A stretch of 64,000 bases of DNA from Castor canadensis (Eukaryota; Chordata; Mammalia; Rodentia; Castoridae). Of the stretch, positions 1 to 9,888 are shown in pieces (within the stretch, counting starts at the first letter, position 1; every line of letters begins with the position of its first letter). The stretch covers positions 168,722,083-168,786,082 of the forward strand of contig NC_133390.1 of the NCBI RefSeq assembly GCF_047511655.1. The letters are read 5' to 3'. A program made the translations under genes and the position numbers. The notes beneath the pieces were generated by a model that worked only from the letters and a program-made list of their open reading frames with translations, ran no database searches and was not told the DNA's origin.

Positions 1-2620
1 GACACAGTAGAATACCTGTTGTCTACAACAGTGACCTCCACAACACACTTTTATGCTGGCCCTGCTCTGTTCTCTCCTTTTCTCTTGTCCCTCCTTCCTG
101 CTTTCTGGAATCTTCTTCCAAATTCTTTGTCCCAGGAACTGTAGCATCTTTACCTAACATGATAGGATGATATTGTACACTGTGCCCTGTCTTCTCATCC
201 TAGCATTTCATTTTCAACCAGAAGAAGCAAATGAAAATTTGAATTGAAGATTTCAGACTTGAAGTTACCTGCGTTCATTCTCTTTGGATGAAGACTACAG
301 AGTTAATGTCTCAGTCCTGACATTCTGACACTAAATAGATGCTGTGTTTATCTGCTGAACACTGAAAAGGAAGGTTCCAGTCAGGATTCTGGAATGAATT
401 CTTTCAGGATTCTCTACATTCTCAAAGGTCCGCCTCCTTCTGCTCCCAGGATGAGCAATGGTGGGGACCGTGAAGCCAAACCTTTTGAGAGTTAATGCAG
501 GATAGAAGTGGCACTGAATAGACTGGGTCAGAGTGGGTCGTGGCCCCTATAGGACAAGCAGAGCAAGGGCTGGATGGGAAATGATAGGCATCGTGAGTGC
601 AGAGAAGGCTGTCCACCCTGGACAGTAGGTTGGTTCAAGAACACTTCCAGGAGGGGCAGAGGCATCTCAGTGACCCAGGTGTTAGCACCTGGTGGCGCAG
701 GAGAGGAGGATTCTCTGGCCAGAAGGAGCGACATGTGCAGGGGCAGAGGATGGCACATCTGTCATGCCAGAGCTGAGATAGCCAGGCCTGCAAAGGACAT
801 GGCCACCAGATGGTGTCTGGTTTGAGATAGTAGAGCAAATTGTATTTTCCAAAGAGGTCACTCCATCATCAAAAGGGAGACTCCATGTCCCCTCCCCCTT
901 GAACTTGGATGGAGCTCTCCATCCATCCAGCTTTCTGTTCTGGGGCACTCGCTCTGAGACCCCAGCTGTTACCTGGAAACACAAGCTCCATGGAAGCCAC
1001 ATGTAGGTGTGGCTAAAGCCCCAGCTAAGCTTCTAGCTAACAGTCAACAGGGATCACCAGACAGGAGTAAGATGGGCCCAGCCCCAGCCCCATCTGCCTG
1101 ACCCTCCATGAAGACCCCCAATGTAGACCACTTGCCTATAAACCAACATTCTGAACTCTGAGAGAGTGTCATAATAAATGATACTGCTTATGTCACTAAG
1201 CTTGGGGGTGGCTCATTACCCTGCAAATGGCCAAATAATGACCAAAGATGGAAATGCCAGGCCAGAGAGAGGTGTGGGTGGAGTTTGATACCAGACTGGA
1301 ATAACGAGGAGCCCAGGACCTAGAGGAGGAGAAAAAACAGAAATAGAGAAGGGGAGGGAAGGGAAAAGGAAGAGATCAAAAGAAGAGGCAGGGGAAAGGA
1401 GGGAGGAGGAGAAAAGGGGCATCGGAGGGAACGCAAGCTGTGGAGCTGTGGAGGAGAAAGAAAAGAAAAGGCAGACTGGGAGCAGACTTTGGAACCTGCA
1501 GTTTCTGTGGTGGCCACTAGATGGAAGCAGGACCACGGGTCAGCTGCCCTTAGACTCCCGGCATGAAGTGGTTGTTCCCAGAACACCTCGCTGGGAAGGC
1601 TGTGTCTGAGGCTGCAAAAAGGGAAGTCTGGCGGACAGCAAGCACTGAGAAAGGCCTTGAAGGCCTAGATCTTGCTGATACATCAAATGATGTCAGTTCT
1701 CCTGCTGTTGTTAGCTTGGGTCAATTCATTTGTGGGGGATGTGTTTTTTTTTTTCTTGGTCCTCTTGACACACATCCTTTTTGTTGTTGTGATAATGAAC
1801 ACCTTCCTTTAGAGAACCATTCCATTCCAACTCAGGTCTGCCTCATACTCGCATAGGCTGTGCAATGTACAACTTCAGAGGACCCACTGGAGCAGTGCCC
1901 AACCTACACAGTTGTCAAGGGCAGCCATGCATTGAGGATCCAACAAGTTGGCCATCTTACTCCCAGTCAAGGTGCAGGCACATGATACAAACTGAGTGTA
2001 TCATGAACTTGAATTTGAACCCCAAGCAGAATGTGAAGCTGATTCATTCCGATGCGGAATGCTGCAAGCTTTACTTCTAGCTACATAGATCTCCAGAGTC
2101 ACCTGGTTCTGGTTGTTTCCAACTCCCGAAACTTCCTTTTGACTTAGAGATGCTTCCTGTTGCTAGCAAGCGAAGAACTCCAATGAGTCACAGTCTATAC
2201 CTCAAACCTTCCTCGAACTGGGAGCCAGAGCTCTGTGAAGGTCTTGAGTATTAGACTAAGGTCAGTCTTTGTCATCTGTTCACTTATTCATGCAACAAAT
2301 ACTTGAGTACCTACTATGTGCCAGCCCTCCTCTAGACCCTGAGTGTGTCTGAAGAAGCCACATATGGTCCCTGCCTATGTGGGAACTGCCTATGTCACCT
2401 CTGGTGAGGAAGGTCCCAATCCATGGACACTCACAGAAGTGTTCCAGATGTGAGCATCACTGAGAAGGAAAAGCACGGATGCCTCATGGAAGATATTTAG
2501 AGCAGGCACTTTCCATGCTTTAATGTTACTCCTTAGGATGGTTCCATGGGGTAAGCACTTCTAGAGGCCTTCTTTTCTAGGTGTGAAAACGCTCACTTCC
2601 GATGCCAACACTGGTGCAGT
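1..2620. other. Intergenic sequence without a recognisable gene
   Basis: No open frame here resembles a protein family I know; the longest are about 100 codons and read as chance translations of low-complexity DNA. A purine-rich stretch at about 1320-1470 is low complexity. The stretch at about 2270-2530, with the phrase tacctactatgtgccag, resembles an ancient mammal-wide interspersed repeat. Two weak CTCF-like cores (about 800 and 1513) are noted but not called. Nothing else is supported. Confidence 0.6.
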
Positions 2621-2635
2621 CCTGTAACATGGCGG

Positions 2636-3130
2636 GTAGTTCAGGCAGGGAATTAGGAAACCCAGTGGCTGAAATCGATGGCTTGGATGTTGATAAACAA
2701 ATCACATCCTGGCCCACTGACATTAACATTAACGGAATAGTGACATACAGCAGGGTCTTGTTGACCCCAGCCCTCAGAAAATGACAGTCGGGTCTGACCA
2801 TCTAAGGGAAAAACTTCCTCTGCCCAATGTGTGGGAGGAGTTAATGAAACTTAACTCGGTCTGAAGACTTGATGCCACATAACCCAGTTTTCCAGGAATG
2901 ATTGCCGCCTTGCCCACAGATCCACATAAAAACTTGAGGTCTTGGGATCCTCCACTCATCTGCTCCTTCTTGAGTCCACCTACTTTCCTTTCACATTTTC
3001 ACTTTGCTTTGCATTAATAAGCCTGCTTCTGCTTAAGTCTCCTTGTGTCTGTCCTTGAATTCTTTCTCCAGTGAGACCTTCTGGCACCTACTTGATGGCC
3101 TGAATTTGGTGACACTGATCACAGGGAGAA
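2636..3130 (+). mobile_element. Solo LTR-like relic (family A, copy 1)
   Basis: This stretch shares its architecture and many phrases with two other segments in the window, at about 6551-7016 and 51484-51975. Shared parts are a ggatgttgataa-like box, a gacatacagcagggtct-like box, a TATA-like ataaaaacttgaggtc box near 2927 and an attaataa-type polyadenylation region near 3015. That layout is what a retroviral LTR read on the plus strand shows. I could not fix its ends or find target duplications. It abuts the left LTR of the provirus at 3144. It is a fossil with no coding content, and the family name is not known to me. Confidence 0.5.
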
Positions 3131-3143
3131 GTGGTCACTGTAA

Positions 3144-3518
3144 TGCTTTGGGAGTTTGCTAGCTGAGATACGGGACTCAGAGGCAGATTAGCAGGAAGCA
3201 ACATTTTATTGTGCCAGCACAGACTCAGAGGACTCGTGTCCAAAGGTTGAGCCCCAAGAACAAAAGGGGTCTCACCTTATGTACCCTTGCAAGCAGGTTA
3301 CAGAAGCAAAAAGCAAGGTCTAATCCATCTATGGTTATATTTAATTTTATTGGCTACTTTACCCTAGTGCTATGACTTTCCCCTCCCTGTTGCTATGTGA
3401 TCTTCCTCATGTTCAGATTTCTCAGGTTTTATCTCTCTGCTGTGCCATCCCTACCTCCCTGCTACTTTCTCAGGACTCAGGCCTAGACTGTTTTCTTCTG
3501 ATCCTCCTCCCTGCTACA
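3144..3518 (-). repeat. 3' LTR of the ERV1 fossil
   Basis: This is the left copy of the LTR pair. It starts tgctttgggag and ends cctccctgctaca on the plus strand, which gives TG...CA ends. The plus-strand cattttattg near 3202 is an AATAAA polyadenylation signal on the element's own (minus) strand. A purine-rich tract lies immediately inside the element at about 3519-3535. Confidence 0.85.
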
Positions 3519-5329
3519 TTATTTCTCCCTCTGATGCTCAGACCCACTTAGGGTCAAAGAGCATCATGTTTATTTAGGGGTTTGTATTTTTATAGCATTG
3601 TTACATGTGTAGCCGTTTTTCTTTTATAATAGTTTTGATAGATTGCAGCACCAGGGGAACCAGGCAGGGCAATATTAAGCGTGGTTTTAGAATTAGGCCT
3701 ATTGCCCTTATCAGGGTTTTGAGTCCACCTAAGGCAGAAAGCCATCTTTTAAACAGGTCATTGGGATCCCATCCTCTCCAAGTCTGGACAGGGATATGGG
3801 CAAGTTTTTTTTTATTTTGTCATGAGTCCCTTTTATAACCTTTTGTTTTTATCATTAATTTGTAAGTAGCAGTTGTTTAGGTTTGATTTTTTACAAACTT
3901 TTTCCTCAGAAGCAAGCAAATAGTCTAAAACCAAGCGGTTCTGATAGATGGCATTGCGCATCTTAGTGCTTTGTTTTGCCAGCAATTTGAGGGCTCTGGC
4001 TTTCATTAGTTATAATTTCAACAACAGCCTGCAGCCTGATGAGGTGGTTGAGCATATATAGAGGGGTGCGATAGCCCCAGGGCCCGTCTTCTGCGCAGGT
4101 GACCATAGTACTGGCTGATTTACTCAGGAGGCCATTTGTCATCTTTTTAATTGCCAATTTGTAAGGCACCCCGTTTTTGTCTACTTAATCCTTTATAAAT
4201 ATATGGGGACTCTCATGGGTAACAGTTACTAATCTGAGGTGTATCAGACTCTCAGGGTTAAGACCCTTTTAATCTATTTTTATACTAATTACTTTTTCCT
4301 GAGTTTAATGAGATGGCTTAAGTGCAGTGAACTTTACAGGGTTACAGGTGCCACGGGTGCAGTTAGGGGCAGCTTTCCCCTTGTGAAGGAGAGCTGTGTA
4401 TTTTGTCCTTTGTTAACCCAAATCAGTAACCATAAATAGTAAATATGCATCCTGCTCAAAAGGATAGAAAAGAGCAAATAAAAACCTTTCACAGTGAGAT
4501 CAATCAGCGGGGTGGTTTCTGCCAAGCCTATGGCGAAGACTAGGGTGAGAACTACAGCAACAGATACAGGCAAGGGGTGACAATGCATTACAGTGATATA
4601 ACTGGTGTGAAAAACAGCCCATTCGTCCTGTTGGAGAGTTGACTCCTCAAGCTTCTGCCATGTGTAGACTAGTCAGCTTCCAGTGGGTGACTGGAGCAGG
4701 GCTGTTGACCCACTGTTCTTGGTCCCCTGTTGTTTCCTGGGAAGCGGAGTCCTGCTGAGGGAGGGTGCTCAGGTTCTGGAGGGTGATCCAGCATGGTGAA
4801 GCTGGATCAGGGATGCACTCCCACTCGAGAGAAGCTGCCTTGACTCGTCTGTGGTGGATCCAAGGAGCAATCACTGTTACTTTAACTGCAATGGGAGTAC
4901 TAGACAAGATAACAACAAAAGGGCCCCTCCAGTGGGGTTTTCATGGGTGGATATGTTATTTACTTATTTATTTTTAACTGAGTAGAATTACCATGGCAAC
5001 AATATATTATCAGTATATATGTCCAAGAAAATGTTTTTTTTTAAAAAGTTAAAACCACCATCTTTAAGTATCAAAGGACATGTTTAGAGTCAGTAAAAAT
5101 AGTTATTTTGTCTCTATTTAAGTAGAAGACCCTGTTAAAAAAATATGAGTTTGTGTCTGGAAGGGCTTTAATGCCAGATAGCCACACATGCATAAGAACC
5201 ATTTCTTTAATCCTCTTGGCATTGGTTATTTTTGAGAGGTCTGGCACCAGTGACTCCATTTGAACTTTGATGGCATTCCCCCACTTGCCTCCAAACTGCT
5301 TCTCTCTGAGCAGTCTCTTTTGAAGATCT

Positions 5330-5420
5330 GTCTTCCATCCAAGTACTAACCAGGCCCAACCCTGCTTAACTTCCAAGATCAGATGAGATTGGGCACATTC
5401 AGGGTGGTATGGCTGTAGAC
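5330..5420 (-). pseudogene. Truncated 5S rRNA retropseudogene (tail-less)
   Basis: Read on the minus strand from 5420, the sequence begins GTCTACAGCCATACCACC and follows mammalian 5S rRNA for roughly its first 90 nucleotides, including the internal promoter part TTAAGCAGGGTTGGGCCTGG. It then stops short of the 5S 3' end. The insert is flanked by identical 9-bp copies of tgaagatct (5321-5329 and 5421-5429). There is no A tail at the truncated 3' side. A target duplication plus 3' truncation without a tail fits the tail-less retropseudogene class described in mammals. It is not a functional 5S gene. Confidence 0.85.
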
Positions 5421-6550
5421 TGAAGATCTTTCTTGATTGGTCATTCTTTCCTGGATTTTGTTTATTTGGTTGGTTTGGGTCCCATATTAGGGGGGCAATA
5501 ACAAACAGATCAGGTGGGAGTCAATGCCAAATGGACCCTTTTGGCCAAATTTAAGCAACAAAGGGGCTTAGAAGGAGTGGCTCTTAGGTAGTGGGCTTCT
5601 AAACAAGGACAATACAAAATAAAATCTAACAAAGACAGACATCTAAAAAACTAACCTGGTTGACCCATAAGTACTCATTAGAGTCATTTTTTATGGACTT
5701 GATTGTAAATGCCCCAGAAGGATCAGAACTGTAATGACAAAAACTTAAGAGTCATAGTTAAAATTCTGATGGACAATTTAGCAACTAACAGAACAGTATA
5801 TCAGTACCATTAGCCTTTTGTTACTGTGTTTATCTAAATTTTGTATTTTAGAAGGCTTGTTATACTTGAAAAACATAAATATATTTAATATACAGGAACC
5901 AGCAGCAGCATCACAGCTCTATAGAGGTTATATATACATATTAGTTTAGTGTTCTTGAAGTAAAACCTTAGATTTTTATCAGTTGTAGGGGGAAAGAACA
6001 GTTTTAGTAAACCCAAATAGCCCAGTCACAGATACATATAGGGTACCAACTGTATAGAATCACCCAAGACAACAGTTGTTTAACCATGAGGTCATCTAGA
6101 AAGTTTTATATAAACTGTTAGAAAATAAGAGGTATAGAAGAGGCAGACAGACAGTTCAAACACCAGAACAGGGTTTACTGTTTAGGCAGGAGCCCTGTGG
6201 AGGGAGACCCCAACAAGAGAGCTAGAGCCCATTGTCATACACAGGCTTGAGCTAGATAGAGTGGGCTAGTGGAAAAGTACCAGGAAGGTCACTAAGGGAT
6301 ATTGTTGCCAGGCAACCAAGAAAGATAAGTTGTAGTTAGGTCACTGTCTGTCCAACTGTCCTTGGCATCTATCCAAGGAGATAAAGGTAAACTGTCTGCA
6401 AGGGGAAGGGAGTCTAGTCCTAACATGGCTGTCTTCATTGTTAACCCCAACATAAACCAACTCTTAAATAAACATGACTCAGTTAACTTAGTAGTTAAAA
6501 CCCTGACAAAAATCACCAGAGAACACAGGTAAATATTTATGGGGACTAAG

Positions 6551-7016
6551 TGTGGAGTTAGGAAACATAGTGGCCAAGAATCATGGCTCAAATTTAATAA
6601 GGGATCACATCCCAGATTGTTGACATTTACATATAACTCATGACATACAGCAGGATCCCACCAACCTGTCATCAATGGAGCCCCCCTAAAATAACAGGCC
6701 CAATCTGACCATCCCAGGGCAAAAATTCCCTCCATCCAACATGTGGAAGGAGCAAGACTAGCATCTCCACTCTGTTGAGTCCAATAAAAACTGGAGGTCT
6801 TGACTTCCAGTGTAGTGCTCCTTTTTGATTTTTTTAATCCTATCTGGAGGGTGCATTTTGGCTTTGTTTTACATAAGTAAATCTGTTTTAACTCTCACAT
6901 CAGTGCAGCAGTTCTCCCCGTGCTCAGCTGCTCTTGTTTTCCTGTGTTTTAATAAACTCTTGTTGTCTTGCCAAATTTGTGGATTAACCTATAGCACCAA
7001 AAATTCCTGACAGTTA
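6551..7016 (+). mobile_element. Solo LTR-like relic (family A, copy 2)
   Basis: This is similar to the segments at 2636-3130 and 51484-51975. It has the gttaggaaac start region, a catgacatacagcagg box, a TATA-like box followed by aactggaggtcttga near 6785 and a polyadenylation-like aataaact near 6951. It ends near caccaaaaattcctgaca. It lies inside the ERV1 fossil in the opposite orientation, so it probably landed there later. Ends are approximate and no target duplication was found. Confidence 0.5.
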
Positions 7017-7976
7017 TCTTGACAAAACAAAAACCATTTTAAGACAATTTTTTGTAAATGTTATTAAGAACAATACAATATTTTAAAGATAGCCTTGTTG
7101 CTATGAGCTTAGAGAATTAGATTTTTAGTTTAACATTAATACATTAAATTTTGACCTTATAAAATCTTTAATGTAACTCTTAGATTTTGGTCAACTTAAT
7201 CACTTTCATAAGCATTTATCTCTTTATGACAACTTAATATGTACCCTCTGGGGTTGCTTGTCATTATCCTTTCTTTTTTTTTATTTTGACAATTTTGAGG
7301 ACAAACCTTTTTATTATTTTTTGTATAATCCTTTTTTATCTAAAAGTATTTTTTTACCTTTTATTTTTTAAAAACCATATCCTTAATACTTTTTTATATA
7401 TTTTTGTTACTTGTTGAAAATTACTCATAAAATCTTTTAACTTTGAGACTTACATTTGCATGAAAAAACAAGAAAGAAAGCAACCTTGAAATTATTTTTG
7501 TATAAAAGCAATTTATAAAAAGCCCATTTGTTAATAGATCCATGTATTATAAGAGAGAATTAAATTCCAGATTGTATTTATGGCAGAACGAAACATGTGA
7601 AAGTCATTTCTTTAACTACCCAAATTCCAAGATTTCTGCTGCAGGCTGTGCCCCCCAACCCTGCTTTTCTTCTTCTTTTTTTTATTCTCCTCTGGTCTGA
7701 GCTGGAGTGTTAACCCCTGAATGCATGCATCTTAGTGAGACCTGATTGAAATGAGTTTGATAATGTGTGTTTTTAAAAAAGTAGCAGCAGAACAGAATAA
7801 TATTTTTTACATTGATTCTATAATAAGAACTGTTCTCAAGATGTTTACATATTTATGGTAAGAAGCCTAAGCAGTTTATAACAGAGATCTTTGGAACAAA
7901 TATCTTGGGTTTTTTTGTTACCTTGAGTGTTATATTAACCTTATAGCAGCAGTTTAAGAACCATTTTGAAAATGCT

Positions 7977-7982
<6 letters not shown>

Positions 7983-8026
<44 letters not shown>
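7983..8026. repeat. (CA)n microsatellite
   Basis: About 20 uninterrupted CA units preceded by an imperfect catacaca stretch. Confidence 0.95.
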
Positions 8027-8027
<1 letters not shown>

Positions 8028-9508
8028 TGAGCACACCATTAGATAGATGCATAATCTGACAGCCATTAGCAAGGGAAACATAAGCATCTCATGACTGTCT
8101 CAATATCAGACCAAGCTTACTGCACCAAGCTTACAGTTTTTGTTGTTGTTGTTGGTTTTTTTTACCAGCAACAGCCAAAGTTGCTCCTTTTCCCACCCTT
8201 TTAGGTAGGTTCTCCCTGTTTATGCTCCCTAGAAGTAAAGGTGTCAGCAAGTTCAGTATTTCTGGCATATTTTAATAATCCTAAATTATTTTTTATTTAC
8301 TCTTTATTTTTAAAACATAAAAAGCTCAACTGAAGGAGTGTATTAAACCTCTTGTCCTTTTCTGTCTCCAAACATTTTATGACATTTTACTTTTTTTCTC
8401 TCTCTTCCCTTTCTTGCTTTCTCCTCTCTCTTTCTCTGTCCCCTCACTTCATTTATGAAGACCTCATCCTAATTTTGTTTCCATTCCTCCACTTCCCTCT
8501 CTCTACATTCACAACCCTTCTGCAACATTCCTTTTCTTTCAAGTCAGACCAGATCTTATGTATCAGTGCAATTCCATCCTTCATGTGCTAATTTTGTAAG
8601 AGCTCAGTTAGTGCTGTGCCTCAGTCTCCTTCAGGGTGCCCATTTGGGTGAAGATGTGCAAACTGGGGCACCAAAGCTACCCATCAAGACTGAAAGACTC
8701 TGATTTCTCCTCAGTCTGCCCAATGAATTGCTGCCTGCATTTAAATAAACAACAGAGTCTGGTTTTTTAAGACCAGTGTTAGCCTCTTGGCTTTTTCCAT
8801 TCTCCTGGGTGTTAGGGTATTTTTTAAAAACATAATTACTCTGTAAACTCCATTAATCTAGTGACCCTTCTGGGAGCCATCCTACACCAAAAGCAGGCCA
8901 ATCTACTTCACAAAGGACCTTTAGCTTGTTAGGAGTTAATTTAACTCCATAGTCTCCATTAAATCTCTTTTTAAAGTTATTAATCATACACTCCAAGGGA
9001 GTGTTTTTACTCTGATTTCCACCTATCTCCTCCCATTACCAGATTGCCAGACAGAGACAGAGCGGGAGGGAACTCCTCACTCACTTTGCAGCTGGGCTGC
9101 GTTCAGCTCACATTTTCATATACTCTCACACAGCACAGTACTTCCATACTGCTCCCCAAAACTGAGAGACATGGTTCACCCTAAAAAAGGGGGTTACTAG
9201 GGTGTCTCACTGGGAGGTGATCAATCTCCCCTTCTGCCTCCTGGGGCAGGCCTGACTATGAACCCTGGTTCTTATGAGTCTGATTATCGGTGCTCCCCTC
9301 CCCTTGCTGGTTCCTGCACCTCACTGGGTTCCGTTGTGCATCCGAGGCCTTCACCCCAACTCACCAGAAGGATGAATCCCACTCTGGATGAAGGTGTCCA
9401 TTGGCACCTGGTGTCATCTCCTCCTAGCGATCTGAGGAGGTGTACCCTGGTGACAAGGGAGGTGATAACTCATCATCTCTGCAGTCTGGATAATGAGCCC
9501 CCAAGAAA

Positions 9509-9884
9509 TGTTTCAGGAGTTTGCTAGCTGAAATATGTGACTCTGAGGCAGATTAGCAGGAAGCAACATTTTATTGTGCCAGCACAGACTCAGTGGACTC
9601 ATGTCCAAAGGCTGAGCCCTGAGAACAAAGGGGTCTCACCTCATATACCCTTGTAAGCAGGTTACAGAAGCAAAAAGCAAGGTCTAATCCATGTATGGTT
9701 ATATTTAATTTTATTGGCTACTTTATCCTAATGCTAAGTGGCTTTCCTCTCCCTGGTGCTACATGACCTTCCTCATGTTCAGATTTCTTAGGTTCTATCT
9801 CTCTGCTATGCCATCCCTACCTCCCTGCTACCTTCTCAGGACTCAGGCCTAGACTGTTTTCTTCTGATCCTCCTCCCTGCTACA
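9509..9884 (-). repeat. 5' LTR of the ERV1 fossil
   Basis: This is the right copy of the LTR pair, co-linear with 3144-3518 over its full length. On the element's strand the next bases inside the element read ttcttgggggctc. That matches the first part of the proline-tRNA primer binding site known from gammaretroviruses and supports the ERV1 assignment. Confidence 0.85.
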
Positions 9885-9888
9885 GTAA

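Larger units (their letters stand above)
4940..8800. other. AT-rich non-coding core inside the ERV fossil
   Basis: Between the integrase-like end on the left and the matrix-like reading on the right lies nearly 4 kb of AT-rich DNA with no recognisable retroviral protein on either strand. It contains a 5S rRNA-derived insert (5330-5420), a plus-strand LTR-like segment (about 6551-7016), a CA microsatellite (7983-8026) and a pyrimidine-rich tract (about 8395-8450). It may be later insertions, a recombinant internal region or unrecognised decayed sequence. Confidence 0.6.
3144..9884 (-). mobile_element. ERV1 (gammaretrovirus-like) provirus fossil
   Basis: Two direct repeats of about 375 bp (3144-3518 and 9509-9884) begin with TG, end with CA and are flanked by the same 4-bp target duplication gtaa (3140-3143 and 9885-9888). 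The polyadenylation motif in each repeat reads on the minus strand, so the 5' LTR is the right one. A proline-tRNA-like primer site (tgggggctc) lies just inside 9509 and a purine tract just inside 3518. The minus strand shows gag matrix-like reading near 8850-9010, integrase-end-like reading near 4650-4930 and envelope-like reading near 3520-4600. The element is clearly broken many times, with most of gag and pol not recognisable. LTR divergence by hand is roughly 8 percent, suggesting an age of about ten to twenty million years at an assumed rodent rate. Confidence 0.85.

Noticed and set aside
790-1530. Weak CTCF-like cores (ccaccagatggtgtc near 795; ccactagatggaagc near 1513)
   Set aside because: Each departs from the consensus at a core position, unlike the two motifs called.
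5330-5420. Functional 5S rRNA gene
   Set aside because: It lacks the 3' quarter of 5S rRNA and the terminator, and has target duplications, so it is a retropseudogene.
6292-6735. 147-codon minus-strand open frame inside the ERV fossil
   Set aside because: It overlaps the opposite-strand LTR-like segment and shows no retroviral protein resemblance.
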